Of a stretch of 64,000 nt of DNA, positions 50,360 through 60,038 are shown piece after piece (within the stretch, counting starts at the first letter, position 1; every line of letters begins with the position of its first letter). Both the position numbers and the translations under genes were made by a program. This DNA comes from Bacteroidaceae bacterium. Lineage in GTDB: Bacteria; Bacteroidota; Bacteroidia; Bacteroidales; Muribaculaceae. The DNA lies in NCBI GenBank assembly GCA_021768245.1, contig JAETNO010000003.1:124001-188000 (forward strand), given 5' to 3'. The notes beneath the pieces were generated by a model. That model was not told where the DNA came from, made no database searches, and saw only the letters and a program-made list of their open reading frames with translations.

Positions 50360-51514
50360 ATGGAAAAGGTTGCTAAAAGAGGAGGGGTGGTCTTGCTCGT
50401 TCTGCTTGCTGTCCTGCTTCTCTCATTTCCGGTGAAGGCGCAGGAGTCTGATGCTGTTGCTGCGCCTGACAGCATCCTTGTTTTCTATTATCCTCCCGGC
50501 ATACGGATGTTCAAGACCAAATATGCCGAAAACACCTGTAGCCTGCATGTGCTGCGGGAGAGGCTTCGTGGCTTCAAGCGAGGTAAAAACGTGTTGTATG
50601 TCGACGGCTACAGTGGCTCTTGCAAAAGGGATGCGTCCAATCGCCGCATGGCTTTCCGTCGCTGCAACAATCTGAAAGGATATTTTATTGACAATCTCGG
50701 ACTTCGCGAACGTGATTTCAAGACGGTCAATCACCCCTTTGCCCATCCGGCTCTTGGGGAGGTGGTTACAATCGGTTTTTCTCCATCCGCTGTGGTTTCC
50801 GTGCCTGTCGACAGCTTGATTTCAGATGAAGGTCTTTCTGCTAACGACCTTTCAGAAAACAGCCTATCAAACGACAATCTTTATGATAACGGTGTAAAGG
50901 AGACTCCCACTGTCACATCAACGGACGTTGAGATTAGGGAGCCGGAGAGCCCAAAAGAAGAGAAATCGCATATGTGTGCGGTAGAGGATGCCGGAACGGA
51001 AAAGGCGGTAAGGCTTGTGAGAGTTAAAACCAATATCCTTGCATGGGGCGCTGCGATTATCAATATAGCTGCGGATTTTCAGCTTTCACGGCATATATCC
51101 ATAGAGCTCCCTGTGATGTGGAGTCCGTGGAACATCAGTAGCCGTCACTCGCTGAAAGTGATAGCTTTGCAGCCTGAATGTCGCGGTTGGTTGGGAAAGC
51201 CCGGTCGCGGGCATTTCGCGGGCATACATGCATCCGTCGCGTGGTACAATCTGCGCAACGGCGATGACCGCTACCAGTGGTGTGGCCGTCCGCTGCTCGG
51301 GGCGGGAGTGAGCTATGGATATGCCCTGCAGTTGTGGGGATGTCTCGGACTTGAGTTTACCATAGGTGCCGGCTGGGCCAACATGCGCTCTAATCATTAT
51401 TATAATATAGCTGACGGCGCGATGATTGACCGCAGTGTGACAAATTATTTCGGTATTGACCGCATCGGCATTTCCGTCTGCTATGACATACCGCTGAAAG
51501 GAGGCCGCCGATGA
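50360..51514 (+). CDS. DUF3575 outer-membrane protein
   Basis: 384 residues from the ATG at 50360. Signal peptide VVLLVLLAVLLLSFPVKA. Residues about 35-140 resemble an OmpA-like/peptidoglycan-associated segment (NVLYVDGYSGSCKRDASNRRMAFRRCNNLKGYF). A variable Ser/Asn/Asp linker follows (about 160-220). Residues about 230-384 form DUF3575 (RVKTNILAWGAAIINIAADFQLSRHISIELPVMWSPW; LGAGVSYGYALQLWGCLGLEFTIGAGW), an outer-membrane barrel-type domain common at fimbrial loci. Its stop overlaps the next start (ATGA). Confidence 0.85.
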   Translation: MEKVAKRGGVVLLVLLAVLLLSFPVKAQESDAVAAPDSILVFYYPPGIRMFKTKYAENTCSLHVLRERLRGFKRGKNVLYVDGYSGSCKRDASNRRMAFRRCNNLKGYFIDNLGLRERDFKTVNHPFAHPALGEVVTIGFSPSAVVSVPVDSLISDEGLSANDLSENSLSNDNLYDNGVKETPTVTSTDVEIREPESPKEEKSHMCAVEDAGTEKAVRLVRVKTNILAWGAAIINIAADFQLSRHISIELPVMWSPWNISSRHSLKVIALQPECRGWLGKPGRGHFAGIHASVAWYNLRNGDDRYQWCGRPLLGAGVSYGYALQLWGCLGLEFTIGAGWANMRSNHYYNIADGAMIDRSVTNYFGIDRIGISVCYDIPLKGGRR

Positions 51515-52503
51515 AGAAAATGATATATATTATATCGGTAGTGATTTTAGCCCTCGCTCAGTCGGCGTGTGTCAGGGAGTTTCCCGGCCTTAATCCAGAC
51601 GGCAGCGAGGGTGTTGACCCTACACTTGTCACGGTCGACGTGGCACTGTCTCTCGACCTTTCGCTTGAGCCTCTTGTGCCCGTGCATCATTTCCGTTCTG
51701 AAAGTGAGCCTATGATGCGTTTTGTCGTGGAGTTTGCCCGCGACGGTGTTGTCGTGGAGCGGGTGGAGACATTCGTCGACCCATCCACGGTCAGCCAGGG
51801 AAAGCTTGAGTTGCCGCTGTCGGTAAAGCTGCATGCGTTGGAATATAATGTGGCTGTGTGGGGCGATTTTGTCGACGGATCAAGTCATGAGCCGCTCTGT
51901 TATGACTCGTCCAATCTATATGCCGTGTCCTGCCTGAGGCCCTATGCCGGCTGCATGGATGAACGGCAATGTTTCTGTGGCGTGACCGCTCTTGACCTAC
52001 GCCCTTGGCGTAATCAATGGAATGCCTCTGTCACCGTGCCGGTAGAGCTGCGCCGACCGCAGGCGAAATACCGCATTATTGCCACCGATGTAGATGAGTT
52101 CCTGTCACGTGGAACGAAAGCGCGTGGCGGCTACACTGTGAAATTCCGTTACGGAATCATGCCGTGGCAATATGATGCATGGGCCGGCACTATAGACGGT
52201 TACATGGACGGTATGGACTTTACGGTGCCACTTGAATTGTCGACGGCATCCGACGGCACTGTACAGATGGGTTTTGACTGGCTGTTTGCCGTCAATAATA
52301 TCAGTGAAGTCAGGCTGTCGCTTACCCTGTTTGACGAGTATCTTGTCCCGGTGTCGCATGTAACAGACATCGCGGTTCCGCTGCAGCGGGGGAAGTTGAC
52401 GACCATTACCGGTGACTTCCTTACCAACGAGGTCGGCGGCGCGATATCCATTGATACCGAATGGGCCGGGACAGTGGAGATAGATGCAGAGGTATCATAT
52501 TAG
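51511..52503 (+). CDS. DUF6562-like fimbrial lipoprotein
   Basis: 330 residues with lipobox ALAQSAC (Cys20). The body has paired beta-sandwich character (VDVALSLDLSLEPLVPV; VPVELRRPQAKYRIIATDVDEFL; NISEVRLSLTLFDEYLVPVSHVTDIAVPLQRGKLTTITGDFL). The RPQAKYRI and RGKLTTITGDFL segments are typical of FimB/Mfa2-like and DUF6562 proteins. It is probably an anchor or minor subunit of a surface fimbria or fibril, translationally coupled to the DUF3575 gene. Confidence 0.78.
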   Translation: MKKMIYIISVVILALAQSACVREFPGLNPDGSEGVDPTLVTVDVALSLDLSLEPLVPVHHFRSESEPMMRFVVEFARDGVVVERVETFVDPSTVSQGKLELPLSVKLHALEYNVAVWGDFVDGSSHEPLCYDSSNLYAVSCLRPYAGCMDERQCFCGVTALDLRPWRNQWNASVTVPVELRRPQAKYRIIATDVDEFLSRGTKARGGYTVKFRYGIMPWQYDAWAGTIDGYMDGMDFTVPLELSTASDGTVQMGFDWLFAVNNISEVRLSLTLFDEYLVPVSHVTDIAVPLQRGKLTTITGDFLTNEVGGAISIDTEWAGTVEIDAEVSY

Positions 52504-52540
52504 TATGACAATTAACATTCATTAAAATATAGAAAAAGAA

Positions 52541-53593
52541 ATGAAGACAAAGTTTTTTAGCTTTTTCGCGGCATCGGCGATGCTGTTTGCCGCGTCTTGT
52601 TCGTCAACCGACATCGAGGAGTCGCTTCTCCCCGAAGAGTCTGTCAAGGGCGAGAGTTTGACGGTAAATCTAACAGTTCCTACAAATGACATTCCAAGGT
52701 CGCGCGCCGTTGCTGACGGCTGGGGCCTGAGGTGTGTGCTCTGGCTGGTTTCTCTTGATGCTGAAGGGAATCCTGTGGTTGATGAAAGTGGCAGGAAGGC
52801 CAAGATGCAGGTTATGTCAACTGCGTATACAGAAGGAGTATCCCTTAAGTTCACAGGAGTCGAACCTGGAAAATATGCTATCTGTGGTTTCTGCGGCTAT
52901 TTTAAAGACGGAATAGAGACTCTTGACTCAGAGGCTCCTTATGAACTTAGCTATGTCGGGCTTGTGAATGGTGATGCCCCGCATTTTCCGGTTGATATGA
53001 AGTCAAATTATGAAGATGCCGCCAATAGCGATAATAACATGATTAATTTCAACAATAATCTGTATGACTGCTGGAAAGGGAAAGTGGAATTTACAAAAGA
53101 CGATACAAATGCTTCAGTGTCACTTAATCTGAAGCGCGCAGTAAGCAAAGTGTGGTTTAATAATAATAATTCTTCGACCGGTTTTAATAACAGTAGCCTT
53201 GCGAGCCTTAAAATATACGGCGGCTATGATTCCGGTATAGACCTATGGAGTGATGAGGCGTATGCTTACAGACACTCCTCCATTAATTATACGATAACAG
53301 ATTGGACCGGACTTCCTTCTGCCAGTTTGGTGACGATGTATCTTCCGAAACAGTCAAGTCTGTGTTCTTTTAGCCTTACTCCGACAGCTAAGCCTGAACT
53401 GGATTTGACTTTCAAGAAGGTTACTGTGAAAGATCTTAACTTTAATAGGGTTAACGTCTTTTTTACAGTCTTGGGTAATATGCTTATTGACAGCGGTACG
53501 AATGTCGAGGTAGATATTACGATGGATGATCCTGACAAATGGGATAACGGAATTACCTGGCCTAATCCTGATATCGATTATACCAATCCGTGA
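52541..53593 (+). CDS. DUF6562-family fimbrial-type lipoprotein
   Basis: 350 residues with lipobox MLFAASC (Cys20). SLTVNLTVPTNDIPRSRA suggests a protease-sensitive Arg region near the N-terminus, as in type V fimbrillin precursors. SLNLKRAVSKVWF and the late VNVFFTVLGNMLIDSGTNVEVDITMDDP stretch fit DUF6562. The central part is Asn-rich and more AT-rich than its neighbours. It may be the main subunit or tip protein of the same structure as the upstream genes. It is closed by a strong terminator. Confidence 0.8.
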   Translation: MKTKFFSFFAASAMLFAASCSSTDIEESLLPEESVKGESLTVNLTVPTNDIPRSRAVADGWGLRCVLWLVSLDAEGNPVVDESGRKAKMQVMSTAYTEGVSLKFTGVEPGKYAICGFCGYFKDGIETLDSEAPYELSYVGLVNGDAPHFPVDMKSNYEDAANSDNNMINFNNNLYDCWKGKVEFTKDDTNASVSLNLKRAVSKVWFNNNNSSTGFNNSSLASLKIYGGYDSGIDLWSDEAYAYRHSSINYTITDWTGLPSASLVTMYLPKQSSLCSFSLTPTAKPELDLTFKKVTVKDLNFNRVNVFFTVLGNMLIDSGTNVEVDITMDDPDKWDNGITWPNPDIDYTNP

Positions 53594-53648
53594 TATCATA
53601 CGTAGTATTCTAAATACACATCTCCAAAAGCGGAGTGAATGGTAAAAA

Positions 53649-53677
53649 AGACCGGTTCCTATTGCAGGAGCCGGTCT
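53649..53677. terminator. Bidirectional terminator between the fimbria-like operon and secA
   Basis: AGACCGGTTCCT (53649-53660) pairs with AGGAGCCGGTCT (53666-53677), with one G-U position. It is flanked by CTTTTTT on the right and, read leftward, by TTTTTTACC. Confidence 0.88.
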
Positions 53678-53734
53678 CTTTTTTGATTTGATGAAAGAAT
53701 GAGTTTCTTAAAATTAAACGCTTCAATCAAGCGC

Positions 53735-56700
53735 TTAAAGGCCGCGACCGTGGCAGTTTTTATACTTCTTGCCTGAACCGCATGGGCAGGGGTCATTGCG
53801 GTTGATTCGCGGGCCTGCTTTCACGGGTTGCGGTGCCACTCTTTGTTGGCCCGCTCCCTGGGCTGCCGCACGTTGGGCTGCTTCGCCGGGGAGGTTCTCG
53901 CGTGAAGTACGGTATTTCGAATAGTCGTTGGCGCGTTCGGGCATAGCTCTCTCGACTTTGGGCTGTGCTTTCGGGGCCTCCTTGCGTTCGCCTTCTCCAC
54001 TTTCTGCCGGAGTCTGGGCGGGAGCCTGCTGCTGGATGTAAATCTGACCGCGCATGAGGGTCGACATAGCCTTGACATTAAGATTGTTGAGCATAGCTTC
54101 GAAAAGGTGGAAGGATTCTACCTTGTAGATTACGAGGGGGTCCTTCTGCTCGTAGGAGGCGTTCTGCACGCTCTGACGCAGCTGGTCGAGTTCGCGGAGA
54201 TGCTCTTTCCAGAGTTCGTCGATTGTCACGAGGAGCACGGCCTTGTGCCATTCCTTCACAATCGATTTGCAGCCTGTGCGGTAGGCTTCGTCGATGTCGA
54301 CAACGAGGTTGAAGAAGCGCTTGCCGTCGGTCATGGGGACTGCGATGCGGCCTTTGAATCCACGGTTTTCAACACAGTCGTTGATTACGGGGAGCGCCAC
54401 GTCGAGGATGCGCTGGCTCTTGCGGTCGAAAGCTTCCTGTGCTGCGGTGTGAATCTTCTCCACGGCATCTTCCTTGGCCATGTTGCGGTATTCCTCTTCG
54501 GTGAAGGGTGCCTCGATTGTGAGCACACGGAAGAGTTCGAGCGAGAGATCCTGATAGTCGGCGGGGCTGAAGTTGTTGACGAAGTTTTCAATCACGTCCC
54601 ACATCATGTTGGCGATGTCGATGCCTACGCGTTCTCCGAGGAGGGCGTGGTGGCGACGGTTGTAGATGTAGGTACGCTGCTTGTTCATCACGTCGTCATA
54701 TTCAAGCAGGCGCTTGCGGATGCCGAAGTTGTTTTCCTCAACGCGTTTCTGGGCGTTGCCGATAGCGTTGGTCACCATGCCGCTCTCGATACGTTCGCCC
54801 TCTTCGAGACCGAGGGTGTCGAGCATCTTCATCACGCGGTCAGTCGCGAAGAGGCGCATGAGCTGGTCCTCGAAAGACACGTAGAAGACAGACGAACCCG
54901 GGTCGCCCTGACGGCCTGAACGTCCGCGCAGCTGCCGGTCGACACGGCGTGACTCATGACGCTCGGTGCCTATGATGGCAAGACCGCCTGCGGCCTTGAC
55001 CTCGGGAGTGAGCTTGATGTCCGTACCACGTCCCGCCATGTTGGTGGCGATTGTCACCATGCCCTGTTTGCCTGCGTGGGCCACGATTTCGGCCTCCTTC
55101 TGATGGAGTTTGGCGTTGAGGACGTTGTGGGGGATATGGCGCATGGTGAGCATGCGGCTCAGGAGCTCGGAAATTTCAACGGATGTGGTGCCGACGAGCA
55201 CCGGGCGTCCTTTCGACACGAGGTCCTGGATTTCATCGATAACGGCGGCATATTTCTCCTTTTTGGTCTTATATACGCGGTCGTTCATGTCGATGCGCGC
55301 TATAGGCTTGTTGGTGGGTATTGTCACCACATCGAGCTTATAGATGTCCCAGAACTCGCCCGCTTCCGTCTCTGCCGTACCGGTCATGCCGGCAAGCTTA
55401 TGGTACATGCGGAAGTAGTTCTGGAGGGTGATTGTGGCGAAGGTCTGGGTAGCGGCCTCGACTTTCACGTGCTCCTTGGCCTCGATGGCCTGGTGGAGAC
55501 CGTCACTGTAGCGGCGACCTTCCATGATACGGCCTGTCTGCTCGTCGACAATCTTGATTTTGCCTTCGTCAATCACATATTCCACATCTTTCTCGAAGAG
55601 GGTGTAGGCTTTCAGTAGCTGTGTGACTGTGTGGACGCGCTCGGCCTTGACGGCATAGTCCTGCATGAGCTCGTCTTTCTTCTGTTGACGCTCGGCGAGG
55701 TTTTCGATATGCTCGGTGTCGGAAAGCTGCGACGCGATGTCGGGGAGCACGAAGAACTGGGGGTCGTCCGTCTTGCCCGTAAGTTCGTCGATACCCTTGT
55801 CGGTGAGTTCCACGCTGCGGTTTTTCTCGTCAATCACGAAGTAGAGCGGGTCGGTCACCTTTGGCATCTCGCGCTTGTTGTCCTGAAGATAGTATGCTTC
55901 GGTTTCAAGCATGAGGTTTTTCATGCCCTCCTGCGAGAGGAATTTGATGAGGGCGCCGTTTTTGGGGAGGCCCTTGAAGGCGCGGTAGAGCAGGAGTGCG
56001 CCTTCCTTGCGCACTTCCTTGTCGTCGGATGCTATTTTTGTCTTGGCTTCGGCGAGGATTTTGGTGACGAGCCTGCGCTGTGCCTCTACCACTTTCTCTA
56101 CGTTGGGGCGGTATTCGTCAAAGAGCTGGTCGTCGCCCTTGGGCACGGGGCCGGAGATGATAAGCGGGGTTCGCGCGTCGTCGATAAGCACTGAGTCGAC
56201 CTCGTCGACGATGGCATAGTAGTGCTTGCGTTGCACCATGTCGCCGGGGGCCATGGCCATGTTGTCGCGGAGGTAGTCGAAGCCGAATTCGTTGTTTGTT
56301 CCGAATGTGATGTCGCAATTGTAGGCCGCGCGGCGCGCTGCGGTGTTAGGCTGATGCTTGTCGATACAGTCAACAGTCGAGCCGTGGAACATGTAGAGCG
56401 GACCCATCCATTCGGAGTCACGTTTGGAGAGGTAGTCGTTGACAGTCACCACATGGACGCCTCGGCCTGAGAGGGAGCGGAGGAACACCGGAAGCGTGGC
56501 GACGAGAGTCTTACCTTCACCGGTGGCCATCTCGGCAATCTTACCCTGATGGAGCACGATGCCGCCTATGAGCTGCACGCGGTAGTGGACCATGTCCCAG
56601 GTGATTTCATTACCGCCTGCCATCCAGTGGTTTTTCCATATGGCATTGTCGCCGTCGATGGTGACGAAGTCCTTGCCCTGTGCGGCAAGTTCGCGGTCGA

Positions 56701-57100
56701 GCCGGGTGGCTTTTACGGTGATGGTCTCGTTGGCAGCGAAGCGTGCGGCGGTTTCGCGGACAACGGCGAACACTTCGGGGAGATGCTCGTTGAGCTTGTC
56801 CTCGATGGTGTCGAGGATGGTTTTCTCGTTGCGGTCGATTTTATCCCACACGGGCTGACGCTCGTCGAAGGGGAGTTCCTCCACCTCGACTTTGAGTCGG
56901 GCGTTTTCCTCGGTTTCCTGCGAGATTGACTGGCGGATGTCGGCGCGCACATTGTCGATGCGTTCGCGGAGCTGGTCTATGCTGAGCTGTTTCACCTCAG
57001 GCTCGAGAGCCTCGATTTTCCTTACAATCGGCTCGATTTCCTTGAGGTCGCGGGTCGATTTATTGCCGAAAATCTTGGTGAGAAATGATTGAAATGACAT
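53735..57100 (-). CDS. secA: Preprotein translocase ATPase SecA
   Basis: 1121 residues, longer than E. coli SecA and typical of Bacteroidota. The order is: an N-terminal extension, Walker A MATGEGKTLVA (near residue 197), IVDEVDSVL, the preprotein-binding insert region, the second helicase domain with VLVGTTSVEISELLSRML and NMAGRGTDIKL, RRVDRQLRGRSGRQGDPGSS, the scaffold and wing, then a low-complexity Gln/Ala/Pro tail. It ends in the zinc-binding SEC-C NDPCPCGSGKKYKNCHG. It drives Sec-dependent export of the many secreted proteins in this window. It lies 80 bases after the phosphatase-like gene. Confidence 0.98.
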   Translation of the reverse strand: MSFQSFLTKIFGNKSTRDLKEIEPIVRKIEALEPEVKQLSIDQLRERIDNVRADIRQSISQETEENARLKVEVEELPFDERQPVWDKIDRNEKTILDTIEDKLNEHLPEVFAVVRETAARFAANETITVKATRLDRELAAQGKDFVTIDGDNAIWKNHWMAGGNEITWDMVHYRVQLIGGIVLHQGKIAEMATGEGKTLVATLPVFLRSLSGRGVHVVTVNDYLSKRDSEWMGPLYMFHGSTVDCIDKHQPNTAARRAAYNCDITFGTNNEFGFDYLRDNMAMAPGDMVQRKHYYAIVDEVDSVLIDDARTPLIISGPVPKGDDQLFDEYRPNVEKVVEAQRRLVTKILAEAKTKIASDDKEVRKEGALLLYRAFKGLPKNGALIKFLSQEGMKNLMLETEAYYLQDNKREMPKVTDPLYFVIDEKNRSVELTDKGIDELTGKTDDPQFFVLPDIASQLSDTEHIENLAERQQKKDELMQDYAVKAERVHTVTQLLKAYTLFEKDVEYVIDEGKIKIVDEQTGRIMEGRRYSDGLHQAIEAKEHVKVEAATQTFATITLQNYFRMYHKLAGMTGTAETEAGEFWDIYKLDVVTIPTNKPIARIDMNDRVYKTKKEKYAAVIDEIQDLVSKGRPVLVGTTSVEISELLSRMLTMRHIPHNVLNAKLHQKEAEIVAHAGKQGMVTIATNMAGRGTDIKLTPEVKAAGGLAIIGTERHESRRVDRQLRGRSGRQGDPGSSVFYVSFEDQLMRLFATDRVMKMLDTLGLEEGERIESGMVTNAIGNAQKRVEENNFGIRKRLLEYDDVMNKQRTYIYNRRHHALLGERVGIDIANMMWDVIENFVNNFSPADYQDLSLELFRVLTIEAPFTEEEYRNMAKEDAVEKIHTAAQEAFDRKSQRILDVALPVINDCVENRGFKGRIAVPMTDGKRFFNLVVDIDEAYRTGCKSIVKEWHKAVLLVTIDELWKEHLRELDQLRQSVQNASYEQKDPLVIYKVESFHLFEAMLNNLNVKAMSTLMRGQIYIQQQAPAQTPAESGEGERKEAPKAQPKVERAMPERANDYSKYRTSRENLPGEAAQRAAAQGAGQQRVAPQPVKAGPRINRNDPCPCGSGKKYKNCHGRGL

Positions 57101-57180
57101 TCTGTGTATGAGTTTAAAGTTTAGAGTTTTGAGCTTAAAGTACCGTGGCTCTAAACGTGGATATTTTAATATAGGGTGAT

Positions 57181-58824
57181 TTATTTTGATGTGATTCTAA
57201 GCGGAGGGAGGGAAGCCGCATTGGGTGAACGTATGCGCAGTATCCTCGTGACGGTCGGGGCTATGGCGCGGGCGTCGACTGTGGAGTCGATGGCCTGCGG
57301 GACAGCGTTGGGCGCGAGGATGTAGACCGGCGAGGTGGTGGCGACATGCCTTACCACCGGGAGTTGGTTGTGGTTATTGTTGTTTTCTTCTGAAGTATCC
57401 GAGATTTCCCATCCGGGATTGATGCTGACGAGTATGTCGCCGGCATGGGTGGGCGAAATGTTGCGGCACAGTGCCTGGGGGTTGTCACCGGCGCGACGGC
57501 TCATGATGTCGTCGAGGGTATAGACGGCGCTTACACCGCTCATGCGCGCAAGGAAGTCGGCGGATTCGCGACGGAGCTGCATTTCGTCGAGGCTGCGCTC
57601 CTTGATGAGTTTATGGTTGAGGAAGAAATATCCGTTGTGGTAGCCGCTCACGTAGTCCCCGTTGCCGTGGATGGCCATGAGATACATGTTGAGCAGCGAT
57701 ATGGCGCGACGGGGCGAGAACTGTCCGTAGGGAATGTTCCATCGTTCTTCGTCGCGTCTGCCTCCGGCGGGAGCGGGAGTGCCAGCGATGAAAAGCACTG
57801 AGTTTGCGATACCGGGCCCTTTCTCGATGGCTTTGACTATGTTGGCTATGTCGGAGTCGAGGCGGATGTAGGCATCCATGGTCTCTATGCGGTTGTCGGC
57901 ATCGCGCCCGTAGAGATAGGGGGAGACGTTGAACCCGAGGTTGAGCATGTCGGTGACTCCCCGTGTCCCGAGTTTCAGGCTGCTGATATAGTCAATTCCT
58001 ATCTGTGCCACCTCGCGGTTGGCGGGAGCCGATGTCTTGAAGGCTTTGAAGCGGTCGGTTTCGCGTGAGGGGAAAGTGTGGCGGAAGGGATAGAGTTTCT
58101 TGTAGGAAGGTAGGTCGGGGTAGCGGTCGAGCTCGATGGCGGGAGTCCACGCGAGGGTGTCGAGACGGGTGGAGAGTGTCACTCCATAGTTGCGCCTCGC
58201 TATTGCGGGTGGGACTTCCTTATAATAGGTCGACGTACACCATTTGCCGTTGGTGTCGTTAAGCCAGAATCCGCTGTTGCCGGCATGTCCCGCCAGGATT
58301 ATGGCTACCTGGGCGTCGGGGGCCACCGAGTGGACGAGTCCGAGGCCTCCGTCAGAGACGCGCACCTCGTCGCCTATTGTGGAGACTTTCAGCGCCTGCG
58401 GAGAGAAGGTCTCATCGGTGAAATTGCCGATTTTCGCAGGGTCGAGCAGGATAGGATAGTCCGACTTGCTCTCGCTGTTCCACACTCTTGCGGCAGGAAT
58501 TCCGTTGACGCTCGGAGAAGTGCCCGTGACGAGCATCGCCGTGGCGGCTGTAGCGTCGATGCCGGGACCGAAGTCGACATTCTCGATGCTGACGCCGTTG
58601 TTGATGAAGCGGTTGAAGCCATCCTTGCCGAAATTGTCGCGCAGTAGGTTGATGTAGTCAGCCGAAAGCCCTTCGACAAAAATCCCGACCACGAGCGAGG
58701 GCTTTTGTGTCGTTCCCGCAGGTGTGGCCTTCGGGGTGACGGCACTGATGCCCATCGTCACGAGCGAGACAACGAGCACACAGGCTAAGCGGGAACTTAT
58801 TTGACGGCTTTTGCGTGATGACAT
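57181..58824 (-). CDS. Alkaline-phosphatase superfamily protein, exported
   Basis: I use the ATG at 58824 (547 residues), which gives a clean signal peptide (SSRLACVLVVSLVTMGISAV). Longer starts at 58851 and 58920 are open. The fold begins LVVGIFVEGLSADYINLLRDNF, where the first metal ligand, normally Asp, appears as Glu. DATAATAMLVTGTSPSVNGIPA follows with the nucleophile Thr region. Later YISSLKLGTRGVTDMLNLGFN and the acidic HNGYFFLNHKLI are in place. It resembles PglZ/nucleotide pyrophosphatase-type enzymes. The substrate is unknown, and activity is uncertain given the odd first motif. It overlaps the DUF4105 gene by 28 bases. Confidence 0.75.
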   Translation of the reverse strand: MSSRKSRQISSRLACVLVVSLVTMGISAVTPKATPAGTTQKPSLVVGIFVEGLSADYINLLRDNFGKDGFNRFINNGVSIENVDFGPGIDATAATAMLVTGTSPSVNGIPAARVWNSESKSDYPILLDPAKIGNFTDETFSPQALKVSTIGDEVRVSDGGLGLVHSVAPDAQVAIILAGHAGNSGFWLNDTNGKWCTSTYYKEVPPAIARRNYGVTLSTRLDTLAWTPAIELDRYPDLPSYKKLYPFRHTFPSRETDRFKAFKTSAPANREVAQIGIDYISSLKLGTRGVTDMLNLGFNVSPYLYGRDADNRIETMDAYIRLDSDIANIVKAIEKGPGIANSVLFIAGTPAPAGGRRDEERWNIPYGQFSPRRAISLLNMYLMAIHGNGDYVSGYHNGYFFLNHKLIKERSLDEMQLRRESADFLARMSGVSAVYTLDDIMSRRAGDNPQALCRNISPTHAGDILVSINPGWEISDTSEENNNNHNQLPVVRHVATTSPVYILAPNAVPQAIDSTVDARAIAPTVTRILRIRSPNAASLPPLRITSK

Positions 58825-60038
58825 CCGGATTTTCGGTTGGCTATTATGCATGACAATGCCCGCACTCCGTCCGCAGCAATCAAGGGGATGAAGGCAGGAT
58901 TGGGTGACTGCGCGTGGCATATGAAAGCTACCGACAGCGCAATCAGGAGTGCAAAGTTAACGAATTGATAGGAAATTAGCAACTTTTCCCACCTTTTTGA
59001 CCAGACCAGCACAGCCCCCGCGAAACAGCACGGGTTGAGCCACAGATAGAGCCAGTTTGGCGAAGTGGCCTCATGGACCGAGACAAAAATCAAAAAAGTG
59101 AGAATCAGGCCGCAGATTCCTGAGAAAGAGAAGAATGTTGTGTCAAAAATCCTGCATGACAGTGTGAGGCTTCCGTGTCTCAGTTGGCCAATCGAGCAGA
59201 GGATTGCTATTATGAAAACGACGATGCTCCAGAACATCGGGGTGAGCAGTGCGGGCGTAGGAGCAAGGATGGCGCTTGGGGCGTCGCTTTCAACGATTGT
59301 ATGGCTGTCACTGACGATGGCCATGCCCGATGGCCTTGTGGCGCGTGAGAGCATGCTCTCGAGAGCTTCGGGCGAGAATGAGAGTTCACGCTTGCTTATG
59401 GGTCGGTCGATGCCGCTGCCGAGAGCGAGGTCGATGCCGAACTGATACCATGGGTAATTCCTGTGGTAATGGCGCATGGCATCGCGGAAGGATTTCCCGG
59501 CTTCCGACGGCAGTCCGCTTCCCGACAGCCGCAATGTGTCGCCTATCGCTTTTTCTATTATAGCGAGCGGACGCGTGGCGCAATTGTCGAGCACATAGTT
59601 ATAGCGGTAGCTGCGGTTTTCAGGCTGGAGATTGATGTCGGTCAGATTTCTTACCTCCAAAGCCTCCTCGGGGGAGAGGTTAAGCTTCTGTTCGACCACT
59701 TCCCTGCCCTCCCTGCGGTATAGTTCAAGAAAACGCCGGGTGTCCGTAGCTCCGGCCATGTAGTCGGTCTCGCCTTTCACGAAGCGGTAGACGAAATTCG
59801 GGGCAGCGAAGTCGAAAAGGCCCCAGTTGACCACATAGTCTCCCCTTACAGGGTCCTGGATGCGCAAGGCGCTGTGGCCTTCGAGCTGATATATTTCAGC
59901 TCCCGCGCGTGCGGTCAGGAGGGATATGCGTGGGGCTTTGGAGAGTAGGGTGGAATCAGCCTGAAACTCCAGGGCCTTTGCGTGGAGGAGTGAGAGCAGA
60001 CTGATTATTATAAATGTGAGCCGAAGACGTAAGTTCAT
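58797..60038 (-). CDS. DUF4105 / Lnb N-terminal periplasmic domain membrane protein
   Basis: 413 residues. Signal peptide (residues 1-22) is followed by the DUF4105 domain: AEIYQLEGHSALRIQDP, VVNWGLFDFAAPNF and YNYVLDNCATRPL (His, Trp and Cys form the conserved set of this papain-like, Lnb-type region). About four C-terminal transmembrane helices (from residue 260) anchor it. Related proteins are found beside lipoprotein-processing and LPS functions, but the activity here is not proved. It overlaps mutL by four bases (ATGA). Confidence 0.82.
   Translation of the reverse strand: MNLRLRLTFIIISLLSLLHAKALEFQADSTLLSKAPRISLLTARAGAEIYQLEGHSALRIQDPVRGDYVVNWGLFDFAAPNFVYRFVKGETDYMAGATDTRRFLELYRREGREVVEQKLNLSPEEALEVRNLTDINLQPENRSYRYNYVLDNCATRPLAIIEKAIGDTLRLSGSGLPSEAGKSFRDAMRHYHRNYPWYQFGIDLALGSGIDRPISKRELSFSPEALESMLSRATRPSGMAIVSDSHTIVESDAPSAILAPTPALLTPMFWSIVVFIIAILCSIGQLRHGSLTLSCRIFDTTFFSFSGICGLILTFLIFVSVHEATSPNWLYLWLNPCCFAGAVLVWSKRWEKLLISYQFVNFALLIALSVAFICHAQSPNPAFIPLIAADGVRALSCIIANRKSGCHHAKAVK

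Noticed and set aside
54107..54919. 270-codon rightward open frame opposite secA
   Set aside because: Antisense to invariant SecA motifs; a compositional artefact.
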